A stretch of DNA of 64,000 nt from the NCBI GenBank assembly GCA_003993805.1, contig RSEF01000002.1, positions 92,237,863 to 92,301,862 of the forward strand, written 5' to 3'. The DNA comes from Himantopus leucocephalus (Eukaryota; Chordata; Aves; Charadriiformes; Recurvirostridae). Positions 1 to 13,900 of this stretch are shown in pieces. The first letter of the stretch is position 1, and each line of letters begins with the position of its first letter. The notes below the pieces were generated by a model. It made no database searches. It had not been told where the DNA came from and saw only the letters and a program-made list of their open reading frames with translations. The translations under genes and the position numbers were made by a program.

Positions 1-46
1 TTTCTGAGGTGTAAATAGGTTCAAGTGTGGTTGCTGAGTAGTTGGT

Positions 47-165
47 AGAATCATAAAATCATAGAATGGTTTGGTTTGGAAAGGACCTTATAGATCATGT
101 AGTTCCAACCCCCCTGCCATGGGCAGGGACACCTTCCAATAGACCAGGTTACTCAAAGCCCCCCC
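47..165 (-). repeat. CR1 LINE 3'-end fragment (avian type)
   Basis: Read on the minus strand this is the end of a chicken-repeat-1 non-LTR retrotransposon. It contains the block CCATGGCAGGGGGGTTGGAA, the AGATGATC-like block (here with a change) and the GGTCCTTTCC-like block, and it ends in a short TCTATGATT-type terminal repeat near 47-66. CR1 copies are normally 5'-truncated, and this one keeps only about 120 bp of the tail. No coding part is left. The match stops abruptly near 165, where a different sequence begins. It is moderately diverged from the consensus I remember, so it is not a fresh insertion. Confidence 0.9.
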
Positions 166-169
166 AGCT

Positions 170-410
170 ACAGAGTGGGCTCTTTTCCATGGCCACAGCT
201 CCTTCAGGAGATATCCATGTGCTCTGCCATGGTCCTTAACACGAGCTGCAGTGTGGATATCTGCTCCACCACAGAGCACCTCCTCCTCCTCCTGACCTTG
301 GTGTTCCCTCTGCCATTTCTCTTTCTGTTCTTTTTTGTTTTTCTTTTTTTTTGTTCCTCTTTTTGTTCTTTTTTGTTTTGTTATGACAATGATAAGATAC
401 TATAATATAA
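170..410. repeat. Possible second avian interspersed repeat ending in a T-rich tract
   Basis: This segment is GC-richer at its left (170-315) and then passes into a T-rich stretch (about 318-382). The part around 225-305, with its ACACGAGCTGCAG, GAGCACCTCCTCCTCC and TGACCTTGGTGT strings, resembles a repeat I remember as common in bird genomes, possibly LTR-derived. The family name is uncertain and I cannot align it here. It directly abuts the CR1 fragment. The 76-codon plus-strand frame across it (175-405) is low-complexity and not credible as a gene. Confidence 0.4.
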
Positions 411-3400
411 CTTGAAAATAAATGTACCCTGATTCACAGCATTATAGCTGCAGAAAAGCTGTGAAGCTTTCCAGGTCATGTATAATTTGTGTAAACAGTT
501 TTCTTGGGAATTTCAGTTGTGTGTCAGAAATTAATTTAGAAGAACATTTAGTAATATTATGAAGAGTGTATATTATTTGTACAATGAAAGCACATATTCA
601 CTGCTTTTTGGATTTGTATCCAAATATTTTGGATTGCAAGACATTTTGATAGGAATATCTTTATGTAACTTTTATTTGCAGTGCAGAAAAAATCAAGAAG
701 AAAAATGACTTCAAGTCAAGGATATAAAGATATATTCTTGAAGATGACCGGTTTCTTAACCTAAGAAATCCTACAACATACTTGCAAAACATTTACTTTA
801 TTTCATAATGCTGGTCCCAGTGATTTTAAAGAATTAAATATAGTTTTGAAAATAGTTTTGAAATGCTTGAAACTTTTACAGGAGGGGATGTTTGTGAACA
901 ATCCTGTACTGAACTCAGGCTGATAAAAAAACTGTATGAAAACATGCAGAAAATTTGGCCTTCCCACGTGGTGGTGATAAGCATCTAGCAAAAGCCAGAT
1001 TTGGGTTTTATTATTTTATTTTAAAAGCATAATGATAGTTTGTTTGGACCTTAGTTACCAACGTCGTTGCTTCAGGGAGAACAGAATTGCCCAGTGTCAG
1101 TACCGGTCAGGTAAGGTGTGAAAATAACTGATAACAAAGTGGGCTGAAGTCCACTTTGAATGTTCACCAAGAAAGAAGATGGAAAAAAAAGTGGAGGGAA
1201 GCGTTTATGGTCTATGCTTATTTCTGTTGTAAACTGTGTTTAGGAAGACAAAGTATTAGCATTATCATCTGGAACAATGGGCTGTGCTACTCCTGGCACT
1301 GTACAGGACACCTCCTTTGAGAACAGCACAAGAAAAAATGCTTATTGCTCTCTGTCTTCCATTGTTTTCAAACAGGGAGCTCCAGAGCTCACACTGAATT
1401 CACTACATGTGTGTGTGAGTGTTACAGAGACTGAATGATATGAAGCTGGCCTTGAGAAAAGGAGAGAGATGGCGTTTTGATTGGCAGCATAGACGTAACT
1501 GGAACACGCACAGAGAACAGTGGCTACACATCTTTTGGACCTACAGCCTTTCATAGCCTTCTGAGTAACTCCATAGCAGCCCATGCTACATTGTCCAAGC
1601 AATAGTGAAAACATGACAACTGTATTGCTTAAGAATGGGATTTCTTTTCTGGGATATTTATATTTTTTTCTATCTTCAAAAATGGCACGTAAGATTCATG
1701 CTAGGTATGGAGTAAGGAAGACGGTTAATAGTGAAGATCTCCTGTAACATTCTTGAAGTCCAGGTTTGTCACTTCTTTCTGTTTTTCTTTTTTTCTTTTT
1801 TAAACAGAACATATATCAATTTAAGAGCCTACTTTTTGGAATGATGTAATAGATTTGACAAAAACTTTACTGATTTGAAATAATCTGGATTCACAAGTGT
1901 GGTTTATGGAGATATGAGTAATATCAAAGATGTTGCATTAAAATAAAATGAAAAAGAACTCAGGTGCTAAAAATTTTCTCAGGTTTTGTGTGTGTTCACT
2001 TTTGGTAACGCTATTCTGCTTTTTCAGTATTAGGTCTTTTTAAAAATAATTGTGGAGTAATTAGTCGGCTTTTCTTCTGATATCCTTGTTGTTCCAGAAA
2101 CTATGTAATAATTCATCTCCAAGATAGCTGGATCTTTTGGTTCTTAGTACTGCTACAGGGCTTGCAGATACTTTGGAATGTTATCTCTCCACTTAATTTT
2201 CTCAGTGAGAATGTGATTTAAGGCTCAAGAAGTTAATTCTTCAATCACTTACAACTGAAAGGTCATTCGATTAACACCACTTTATACCTGTTAACTGTCA
2301 GTATAAAACTGACATCATTACCTGACATGCAAATTGAAGGATAGATATTATAAGGATATCCTCTGTTCAATTAGAAGTACACACATGGCTAGATTATAAG
2401 TTTTCACGGCTCTTGCAGAACCCCACATTTTAATGACCAGAACAATGAAATGAGCAGAGACTATAACATCACTACCTGCTGCTAATGTCTGCTGTGTTCT
2501 TCTCTTTTAAAAGGTTAAAGGCAAGAATGACACCTTCTTATTCATATCTTTCTGCTATATATGCAAAGACATATCTTATTGCTTAGGAATGATATTCTCC
2601 AGGGTATTAATGTTAGTTAGGCATCTCAGTACCATTAGAAAATGATTCCCAATAGAAAAACATATTTTGCAGCCCTTTCTGCAGAATGAAAACAGAGGGA
2701 GGCTTTACTTTAAACTTACATAGCGTCAGCTGAATTGTTTTCTATGATCCTGTCTGTTAGCCTTGTTCATCCTTACTCAAGGAAAGGACCATGGTAGTTA
2801 TCTAATAATACCTATTTATCAGTATTTACCCTTCATATAATTTTATAACAATGCCGTGTCCTCTTTCATTTACCTAATAATATGTAATTCTAAGGTTTAT
2901 ACTTATTACCTTTTTATTAAAGATAAACCAAACCACACAGTAACTGCTAGGTCAAATTTATGATAATTTCAGGATGAATTTTATGTAGACAAGGAGTACA
3001 GCCTGTGCTTAGAAACACTAAGGAGTAATTTCACTCACAAACAACCTTATGAAGCTTAAAGAAGATGATTTTATGAATGCTGATATTCAACTGTACTCTT
3101 ATATAGTTGAACACTAGGTTAGGACCGTAGCTGGGACCAAATTTTTATCCTTTCATGGTGTTTACTTCAGCATCTTAGAAAGTATTTAGAATTTGAGATA
3201 TTTCTCATTGGTTTAATCAAAGAGGGGTTCTCTTGCGAAAAAATAAGTCATTCAATAGCAAGTCCTAACTATCTGATTTTTTTTTCCTTAAATACATATT
3301 TCATTTTATTGTTCTAGCACATTTCACTACAAGTTTTGTACAGCTATTTGTCAAAAACTTCATTTAAGGAAACAAAAGTCCAATACAGTGAATACGTCTA

Positions 3401-6400
3401 TATTAAGCTTGCATTTGGCTCTGTCTTGAGGAACATATGTTCTGTTGGGATAGCTCTACTTTTGAATCCTCAGAGATGAGCGAGAAATCATTGTGCTGTG
3501 TTAAACCAGAGACTTTTTAATTGAGTCCCCACTACTGTGAAGAGAACATTTTGTGAATTTTCTGTTCCAGAATATCCAATGTATTTCTTCTTGATAATTG
3601 TCCTTTATGTTTTACTTGTAGTTTACTTCACACCGCAGTGGGGCAGTGAAAGGCAAACACAAATAATTTGCTAAATATTGCTCCCATCTGTTTTATTGTT
3701 GCTCATAAAGCAATCAGATATTATCTCCGTCCTGAAATGCTTAGTTGTTACAACAGCATATTTTAGCTTTTGTGTTACATAACCCATTGACTTCTGCTAA
3801 TTTGACCCTTTTGCGATTTCTATTTTTTGAAAACTGCAAAAAAAAAAGAAATTAGCAAAAAAAATACAGTCACTATTTTCCAACTGGTTAGTGCCTCTTT
3901 GTTTTTCAGAGTTAAAGAAAATAAAAGGAAAAAATACTGGAATCATGCATGCAGATAGCCTTGCTTTTGGTTAATGACCTACTTTATTTGCCACTGTATA
4001 ACATTTGAGTCCAGCTATGTATTGGGATACACTGAATATTCCATCTACCTCTTTATAAGAATGTGCATTGTCATAATTAGCATGTATGTTTGTTTTGTAT
4101 GGTTTTTCTTCTTGGCTTTTTACACTGAATTGGCGTGGGAGTATCTGCCTTGCTTTTACTGTTCATCATCTTTCTCTGTTTCTCATCCACTTCGGATGAT
4201 CTGTCATTCTCCCATTGTATCCTTTCTTCCCTCCCCTACTCCATGCTTCTTCATAAATTCATTGCCATCAATCCTTGGGTGCAGAGTTCAGATTTTGGGG
4301 GCTGTGGTGCTCCTCCTCCTAGCTGAGAAATTTCTCCCTGTGCTCTTTTGAATTAGGTATTCAAGAGTGACAGGCCAGAAAGATGAAAGACCCTTGCAGG
4401 AAGAAGTTCCACCCTTGTGAGAGGAGCAGGACTCTTCAAATACACTTGACATTGAGAGGCTGGGAGACAATCAGGAAGAGGGACCTACTGGTTCCCAAGG
4501 AAACCTGATGTTTCTTGATCGTTATTCCAGCACATTTATTTATCTTTTTCTATTATTTTAATGTAATTTAAATTTCCAGGGTTGTTTGACACCATAAGTA
4601 GAAATATAAAGTAAATTTCTCTTTTACTAAAATTCCAGTCTGGCCGGCACAAAAAAAAGATTGGAAGTTTTTCAAGGAACTTATTATCAGGAGGATGCAG
4701 TTCATTTTTGAATGCTTTTTAACACAAACGAACGGCAGCTTCAAAGCCCTTTGCATAATTTTATATTTGAATCTAAGCCCAGTTTTTGTCTATTCCAGTT
4801 AACTTACCACTGTAAGCTCTAACAAGTACTGATTTTTTCCATTTCAAAATTTTGGATGAAATGGTTACTGAAGTAAAGATCTAACAAGAGTCTTCAGCTC
4901 TGTGTTGCAGTCCTCAGTCTTTTAGAATCTGGATCACGGCCCTTAGTAAGATGTATAAATCCTAAATCAGTGAGGACATAGGTATCCTAGAGTGAGATCT
5001 GCATAAACGTGCATATTGAATCCCATGGGGATGGTAACTTCTCACTTTATTCAATCATTCAGTTGGTAGAGCATTCAGGATGTAGGAAATGGCAGTTTAA
5101 CTCCATTTGCTTCCTGAAGAAATTCACAACTCACCCTTCCAAAAATCCCAGTCCTGGTCTAAAATACTTAAGCAACTATAGGAACAGACACTAGAATATA
5201 TAGAGAGTTCTCCTTTCTCCCAGGCCCCTCTGTGTTATTCCCATTGGATACCTTTAGAATTGGTGATTCTGCTATAAGAGAAGTACGGAATGGTTATACC
5301 GATACAGTTCTGCTAAGTGCGGCAGTCACACGTACATTTGAATCAGGACTGAGGTATCCTAATATCAGAAGACTGGGTTAAAAATGATGAGGTTTTAACG
5401 AGACTACTGGGTTTCATTTATTTGCCTTTGATTTTCCACCTTCAAGTTTCTTCATTTTGAAGTTTTCTTTGCAGGCAGGAAGATGGAAATCTACCTCTCA
5501 GAAAATAACTTCTGACATTTTCAGGTGGTCAAAAGATCTTAGAAGCTGCCTTTTTAAGAGTCAAAAAAAATATAGTCTTAAACTAAATCAAACATCATGA
5601 GAGAAGTGATAAAAATCTCAAACCTGACTGCAGTGTTTATTTGTTATTTCAAGAGCAGGGAATGTCTATGTAATCAGAACCAGTGTCATCCATTTTACAG
5701 TCATTCCTTTAGGACTTGGAGCTATTACATTCATTTTATATGATTTGGTGAATGTCATATAATGAATACCTTTGAATGAGATCTTTTTGATAGTCTGCTT
5801 TAAACATTATTACATTATATACAATTATTGCAATATTTCTTTTCAATTATAATTTGAATGTCTTCCTAAGACTTCAGTAAAAAAAGCTAATTTATTCTTT
5901 GAAATATTTCTATAAATCAAATTTTCTTTAGTAGAAGAGTAATGTGAGAGTGTAACTAAACCTCTTAAATATGGTCCTTTAAATACACACATTTTTCTAT
6001 GGTATTTCTCTTTTTCATAAGGTGAAATGTTTCTACCTAACATATTATATGGTGATTTTCCTCAAATGAGAAATTTTTACTTCTCTATCAAGAAATAAAT
6101 TTCTCAATTTCTTTGTTTCATTCTAAGATGATTTTATAGACATGTAGTCTGTTTTGCCTGCATAAAGTGAAAATTATTTCACCTAGCTTTTGCTGTCCAA
6201 AATTTAAGCTTTAGTCTTTATTAGTGAAATGCAACACTCTTGTTAAGATATGTCTGAAAAAGAATGAAAAGTATGTCTCCATGTCTTGATTTAGTTCAGA
6301 GAATATAGATAACTACCCTAGATTAGAGGTTTAACTTTTAAATAAGTGCAATTTGGTGAGGTGAATCTATTCTCAAGTATAATTGCAACTTTTGTGCACT

Positions 6401-8960
6401 TATTTAAAATATGGGCCTATTTAAACTTCTTTCAATGCCTGTAACCATTATGTGCAAAATAAGTAATTTCAGTCAGTTCTCTCAAATCATTTTACAGCTT
6501 TAAAAGAAAATGATATAGGATTGATACAATTTTTAGGCTGAATGTTTTAAATATACCGTGCTGTGAACACTGTCTGTCAAGTGCTGAAGTCCACATCCAA
6601 AACCACTGGTGGTCACAGAAGTTTGATTTAGGATACATACTTTTCACTGCTTTATCTATGTATTATGTATTTATGGTAAATGACAAGGACAGAAGGCGAC
6701 AGTTTGGGCCCATCTTTATTTGATTAAATGAAATTAGTCAATGTTGAACTGATTTGCCCCTGATCTATAGTCAGTAAACAAATTAGAGGTGTGAAATAGG
6801 TAGTCCCAACAGTTTCACTGTTGCCCACTTGTCCTTGTGATCAGCTGTGGGGGTGACAGGAGTTTTATGCGTGCTTTTTCATGACTTGGATGGGTTCTCT
6901 CCTGAGATTTCTGCTAAACTGACCAGTTATTATTAGCCAACTGAAATATGAATGCTTTACATGTCAGGGTAGCTTGAGCTTAGCTCTCCACAATAATTGC
7001 AGAATAAGAATGCTACCTCATAAAGCTATTAAGAATATATTGTAATGGTTATAAAACTGATTAGTTACATGTTTCTGGGAGACACTACTGGGAGTCATCC
7101 ATTGCAGTTAGTGCTGGAAATAAAAGCAATAAACGTTAAGCTAGGTCTGTGAATTCCTTTCAGTACAATAAGAATTATTTTGATGGAACATTGCTGAAGT
7201 CTAAGCTTAGTCTTGATCATTAGTGAGCAGGTTAACCTAAATGGGACGATGATGTACTTGATGATGAATGTAATTCATGAAGGATAAATCGCCTGAAACT
7301 CTTTATATGACACTTGCTTACATATGTAGTGCCACATACCTGAAAATAAAAAGAAAATAAAACTGCAATACTAAATCTTTCATATGCACTTATTTTTTTT
7401 TAAACTGGAACTTTTCTTTTCAGGCTTGTTTACCTGGTTGACTTAATTTAAAGAGATAAGTCTACCATCCTACCTTATTATACTTATTTCCTTTAAAGGA
7501 TCCTTAGCTAATGTAAACAGGATTCCCTGCTAAAGATCATGAATTCACTTTTCTCTTCTTGTCATACTGCTAAGACATGTCCTCCTCTGAGAGTCTTGTA
7601 GCTTGCTAACCTTTAGATCAGTGGTGCTGTAAGAGGGCTGTAACTCAGGCTTCCACCTCTTTTCCAGAATGCTTGTTCCTATCGGCTCAATAACAAAATT
7701 TCATACTCCTCTTGAGCTACGGTGCATTTTCTTTCTCCTTGTTTGTGCTTTGTCACTTTTCACAATATTTTCTGACAAGCTGTTAGAGAGAACAGCTTCT
7801 CCGGGGCAGAACAAGCTCAGGATACATTTTGTAGCCTGATTTTTCTAGTCTGCTTTGTAGGAGAAACATATGACTTTCAGGATTGGTAGTCACCTGTCAT
7901 CTTCTTAACAACAAAATCCTGATTTTGCATTCATGAAATTAATGCATATATTAATTTACCAAGATACCAAAGTGAGATCAAGAATTTCCCTGAGCTGAAG
8001 AAGAAATTAAACACATTCCCTGTGGGGTCATGTCTTGGGTTTCCTTGGCATTGATGCTAATGATATCATAGTTGGCAGTTGTAGATTTTTGTGTTAGGGC
8101 ATATATAAGTATTCTTTCCCTTGTGAATTGTCTGACATATGAACATTTTCACCCATTTACTTTTCCAAAACTTGTAGAAACTTAATTGTCATTGATGCTT
8201 CTATCCAGCTGCAAGGTTTGGTTGAAATGCACCAACATGTTAAAATGTTATTAAGAGAATGACTCAAGATTTCACATATATGTAGGATGATTACATTAAT
8301 ATTGCTTTCACGAGAAACCAGGTTAAATTTGTCTCACATTGCTATGTAAATTTTAAAAAGAATTTAAATTTTAAAAACAAAATTAAAACTTTGATATGTT
8401 TAATAAAAATAGATTAACAATTTAAGGATCAAGAGTTTTCATATTAAAAACTGGACATTAGTTTGGACACTTTTTTATTTGATCTAAATAAGATTTCTTG
8501 ATTAAAAAGGGTTTCCACTTTTTGCCTAGAGTTATCTACCTGTTATGATATTCAGAAACATCTCTTAGGCACTGTTTTCTAAGAAAAACAGAAAAAATCC
8601 CTTTTCCAGGTTTTTACATAAAAGCGATGGCTTGCTACACCATTTTTCTGGCAAAACTTAAGTCCACAGAAGTAGAGTGCATTGTGAATTATATTTATTT
8701 TGCATATTTTAGAACTATCATGTCAAAGGAGTGGTCAAGTGTGCAGGTGCAGATTATTATAACCACAAGACACTTGCCTTATGAATAGGCTAATTAGTTG
8801 AGCTGTGGAAAAAATAGCACATTACAGTGATCATAATGCAAAAATCTGATGTTCAAAACAGTGTGAAACTGGCATTTCTAATGGCAAAATTATCCAGGAG
8901 GAATAATAAAAAAGACCTCTTTTCTCCTCCCCTCTGATTTTCAAAAACAGTCTTTTATAC
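411..8960. other. AT-rich non-coding stretch, no gene seen
   Basis: About 8.5 kb of AT-rich sequence with scattered stop codons in all frames. The longest open frame is 125 codons (3974-4351, +), is rich in Phe, Ser, Ile and Cys, and has an overlapping frame at the same place, which is typical of chance. Small A runs lie at 3837-3865. I see no CR1 tail, no tandem array and no RNA gene. Confidence 0.6.
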
Positions 8961-9360
8961 AAAGTACTATAGCTGACGCTCCGAATACAGCCTAAGTTGC
9001 CATGGAATTCCAGAGGCTTTTTCCTTGTTTTGTGATTAAAAGTTGTTGTTGAAGCATTTTCAAAATATCGTAATTAATTTAATTTGTCTACATGAATAGA
9101 CTACGTAGTGCAGCCAATTAAGACCCAGTACTTTGGCCCTAGGGCTTCAGTCTGAAACATCGTTTAGACAGGAACTAATGCAATTATCCTTATCTGAATG
9201 CTCTGAAGGAGATAGAAAGCAAATGCCAATTTGGTCTCTTTACATGGGCAAAGAGACACTTTTCTACACATAATCAAAGTGGAAACATTTTCAATAATGT
9301 ATGCAGCCTAATTAAAAGTTCAATTAAAACTACTATAAAGATCTTTACAGATGAACTTTA
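8961..9360. promoter_or_regulatory. Candidate conserved non-coding element (motif-dense block)
   Basis: This block has many homeodomain-type cores: TAATTAATTTAATT at 9071-9084, CCAATTAAG near 9113, and CCTAATTAAAAGTTCAATTA at 9307-9326. Between them is complex, non-repetitive sequence. That pattern is often seen in enhancers of developmental genes in vertebrate gene deserts. AT-rich neutral DNA also produces such cores, so this is a suggestion from composition only. No transcript or open frame of note covers it. Confidence 0.2.
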
Positions 9361-10847
9361 TGAATGACTATTTTTGCAGATAAAGTTTAGGACTCTCGCA
9401 GAAATGTTATAAAATTATAACATTTATATATAAATCCATTTTATCTTTTAAGTTCTTTTCTTGCAGCTGCTCAGTCTTGTTGCTTTTCTTTTGAGAAATG
9501 ATTGCAAGAGAAACACTAATTCTTTTTTTATCCTATCATTTTTTTTGCATGGCTGTTTCTAGACTACCATCTGAAAAGTTTCTTAGGTTTTTTTTATGTT
9601 CTGAAGCCTATGAAAATATTCTACAGTGGCACCAGGTTACAGCTTAATTTCTTCTTCTTTCAACACTGTCTGACAGACTGTCCACATCCAACATATTTTT
9701 CCAAGATTCTTGGACTGACACTTACAGCATGTTATCTTAGATGGGTCTACGCAATGCTAACACAAGGTACTGCTCTGGATTTTCAGGATTATTTTAAGTG
9801 CTCATTTGTTTTAAATTATAGTGGGGAATTAACTCTATACACAATGGCTCCAACAAAAGGGAAGGAAAGCAAAGTTTGTTTGTTCTATACTGACCCTAGT
9901 TGTCAGATTCCAAAATTTAATACTCAGGATCACATCAGGAGTATATAATTTCCTTTAAAAATATTGAAGTAGGCTGAATTCTCTGAAGGTATATTTACTT
10001 AAAGGCACAAACCCCACCCAAATAAGCATGAGAAACATATGTATATTCATACTCCTTCACTCAGTATAAGCCTTAGTTCCTGTACTATGTTCGTAGGAGC
10101 TCTACTGACCAACAAGTGGTTGAGAACATATTTGCTTCATCAGAAGAACCTCCTATCTCAGAAGCAAAGTGAAAAATAGTGTATCAAAATGTTTTGCTGT
10201 TCTGTTAGTCTGAGACTTTGGGAATAATTTTATACATGTTATTGCAGTTTTTATACCAACCTATTTAGTAAATGGACTATACAGCTAACCTTTTTTCTTG
10301 AATATGAAGGGCAGATTACTTTGAGTAATAGTAGAAGGTAAGCTAATTATTGCTGATTTTCCATCAAATGAGAATAGATTAAAAGGGCCTTTACTGTGCT
10401 TCAGGTTACCTCTGGATGCCAACTTGGGAACACAGGCCAAGATACTTTCATTCATTGTTTTTGCAGTGGATTCTACTTTCACCACCAGCACAAGTGTGTT
10501 TACTTTGAGCAGAAACAAACTGCAAAATTTGACTTTAATAGTTCCACTTGCAGCAAGCTCAGTTTAAGACATCCTAGTATTCAGACTGTAGCTAAAAGTG
10601 TCATCTCCTGCTCTTTCCTCAACTGTCTTCATTCTGTTCGCTTTCTTTGATTGGCCTGATAAAATGAAGACATTTAGGAAAGTCAGAGATTGGACTCAAA
10701 CCTCTTCACAGCTTTACTCTCTGCAGTTTTTCCTATTCAGCTTCTTTCCCCTCGCATCCCCTGCCCCATGCTGTTTCAGATGGATTGAATCTTTTTGACT
10801 AAATACAGGGCTGTTGATGTTTGATGTTTATTACCTTGACCCTCCAT
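9361..10847. other. AT-rich non-coding stretch up to the first gap
   Basis: The stretch contains a 112-codon plus-strand frame at 9610-9948 that I do not recognise; it has a run of Phe near its start and no domain-like pattern. Two shorter overlapping frames lie near 10285-10798. Nothing else stands out. Confidence 0.5.
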
Positions 10848-10947
10848 NNNNNNNNNNNNNNNNNNNNNNNNNNNNNNNNNNNNNNNNNNNNNNNNNNNNN
10901 NNNNNNNNNNNNNNNNNNNNNNNNNNNNNNNNNNNNNNNNNNNNNNN
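10848..10947. other. Assembly gap of 100 N
   Basis: Exactly 100 Ns, the conventional length for a scaffold gap of unknown size. Open frames that read through it are artefacts. Confidence 0.99.
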
Positions 10948-13900
10948 AAGCTTTCTTTTTCTTTTTGAGTTCCAGCCAAAGCTCTCTATTCTCTGGCATA
11001 GTTTGTTGAAAATTTTCAGAAGTGTGATTTAAACTAAAAAGTAACTTTTTATTAATAACACATGACTGAAAAATTGCCAAATTCTTAACAATAAGGCAAA
11101 GGCTTTAATTGTTTGGAATAGGACATTCATAATATCTATTTGCTGTAAAATAACTAAAGCCTGAGTATTCACTTATAGTTGTTCTGTCTAGCCTTCAGGT
11201 GAACCACCTCCTGACCCGAACTTCTTAAAGGTATATTTACAAGGTCTGTTCTAAGGTGGAAAAGACACGGTGGTGGTCATTTTTTGTGGTCATTTATACC
11301 TACAAAAAGCAAATATTTTAAAGGAAAAAAAAAGCTTATGGAGCAAAGGATTTTTTTTTTTTTGCAATAGCTTTTTACAAATATTGAGAGGAGTAAGTGA
11401 TAGCACAGGTATAAAAGAACAAGGAGGCTCAGAAATTTTCTCATAGCATGGTTCCCTTGACATTGTACTCTCTCCTGCATACCCGTTATTGACCATCAAC
11501 ATCTTCAAGCTGGACTAGATGGTGTTTTTTAAATTATCTCGCACGGCTATTCCTAGGTTCTTCTGCCAATAAACTGTAAGGAAAAATAGACAAGAAAGGA
11601 CAAACTTCAGAAGCTCCTGTTAATCCATTTAAGACTTCTACTTCATTTGCCACTAACAAAGAATGGGTAAAGCATTACAGCTTCAAAGCATTGTAGCAGG
11701 AACCTGGCAGGGGTTACATGACAGTTATGTCAATTACGCAGTTTACATTACTCAACAGTCTTTCAGGTTTTGCTGCCATTCCTTGATCTAAGACCACAGC
11801 AAAGATTGAGTCGGGTTGATTTCTGAGCAGACACAATGTGAATTTCAAACTGCCTGCTGATATGCTGCAGTCATTTCAGTTCTCATGAGCTGAAATCTCA
11901 GTTCTCAGCTGATGCGGTCAGTAACTCATGAAGGAAACTCATTATGATGTGCCAGGCATAGATTGCAAATGTGATTATATGCCCACACACGAATAACTAA
12001 AAAATTTTGTCAGTTAAGGGTACCTGCTAATTCTAAGCAGAGTACTATTCAGATCATATTTTTCTGAAATCTGAAATGTAAAATTTGAAATTTCACTTTT
12101 TCTGAATACTGAGGCTTTATAATTTTTATAATATTGATTTATTAAAGGTTCTAATACAGTACAATAAGTTTTAAAGTTTGTTTTAAGGGTCTACTAGTCC
12201 TGTCTAGTCTTATAGGGGATTTTGGATATCCTCTAAGCTTTTAAAAGGGAAAGAGAAATTATACTCTTCTGTATTTATATGGACTTAATTATCATTGTAA
12301 CTCAATACCTTGCCTTTTTTAATAGATTTAGCCTATAATTCTTCTCAAAATCCGGAGAACTACATCTTTTTTACTAATAGGGTAATATATATGACTTGCC
12401 TTAAGTCACACAAGAACTCTGTTGCTGAACAGTTAACTGTATTTGACCAGACAACCTCAGGCAAGCACATGAAACACTTCCTTCTGCCTCTGAAGGAGAA
12501 AAAATAGATGGGTATTTTCACAGCATATTTTAATCTAAAAACGTCTAAAATGATTATTATGACTCATATGAGACATTCTTTTAATAAAAAGCTAAGGATC
12601 ATGATGTTGAAGAATTGTTAATTGATCTGAGAAAATCAAAATGTAAGTATCAATTTGTCTTCACCTTCAGTATAAAGTTAAAACAGTGTAAAAGGCTCAT
12701 GTGATACGTGGAGGTGAATGCAGAATACAGACTGCAATACCAGGATGTTCATTTAGAAGCAAGATTCTATACTCAGATTTTTTCTTTGGACTATTAGTTG
12801 TAGACTTATGCTCTGAAAGTAATGAACGGATAGAGAAGCGAAGGGTTACCCACTAAGAATAGTACGTACTTAGTACCTTGACAGGCTTTGACTTTAGGTA
12901 CAACAGTAAGAAAAACAGTTAAGTGTTGGGAGCTGTGTGACAGATTCCTAGTATCACATGCTCAAAACTTGTGAAATATTCCCCCTTAGGTTTAAAACTT
13001 AAAAATACATGTTTAAACATGGGCTGGTGAGAAAACTTCTTTCCTAGTAGTTGATGGCAAACCAGGATTACTGGGGTATTTTTTACAAGGTAAGATTTGT
13101 TTTTCTGCTAAGCTATCTATAGACAAATTTAAATTCTTCCTACCATTCTCTCCCTAAATAAAAAAAGAAAGAAATGAAACAAACAAAAAAACCTATTAAA
13201 CTTTAAATATTTAGAGATACTGCTAAAATTATGATTCACAGGAGATAGCGTTTTGTGGTCCATGTTACCAATATGAAAACTCTTCACATGCCAACTCACA
13301 TATTCTGTAATGCTGCAAAAGACTGACAGTTCTAGCGTCAGAGCTGCACAACATTCAGAATATTGATAAAAAAGCTAAACAGACAATTAACTCACCACTG
13401 GGAAAATAAGGCAGCAATAAAAAGAAGTCCAGTTGGTACAACTCCTTTAGCACAACCTTCTCTTTAGCAGATTCTCACTACAGACAGATTTGGAAAATTA
13501 CTTCAGAGCTATACAAGGGTCACAAGCCAAAAGAAGAAAATATAAGTCACAACATGCAATGGAAGCCACAAAATGAATGACAGTGCAATTAACGTGACAG
13601 AGAGAAGATGGAAACTTGTCGGAAATTGCTGCATGGCTGCTCAGATTTGATAGGAGTGTGGAATTGATTTCTTCACACTATCTATTAAAAAAAGATTTCA
13701 ATCAAAAAGTGAGGGAATGAAACATGACTGTGTATGCACTTATCTGTGTGCGTGTATGTGTGTGTCTGAGTCTTTGTACGGAGGCTGATAACAGAGGAAG
13801 GAGCTCAGCAAAGCTGTTAGATCATGCAGAGGATGCAAAAGTGTTCCACTGTTGAGACCATGAGAAGCAATAACCGCAGGAATGCAGTAATAAGGACTTT

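Noticed and set aside
3974..4351. 125-codon open frame (+)
   Set aside because: Biased, Phe/Ser/Ile/Cys-rich translation with a second frame overlapping it; no family, splice or start-context support.
9610..9948. 112-codon open frame (+)
   Set aside because: No recognisable domain, a poly-Phe stretch from a T run, and no supporting signals.
10776..11080. Open frames crossing the first gap
   Set aside because: They exist only because the Ns are read through as unknown residues.
11503..11530. Possible CR1 tail (CTTCAAGCTGGACTAGATGG)
   Set aside because: Only about 20 bp resemble CR1; the following GGTCCCTTCCAACC block and terminal repeats are missing.
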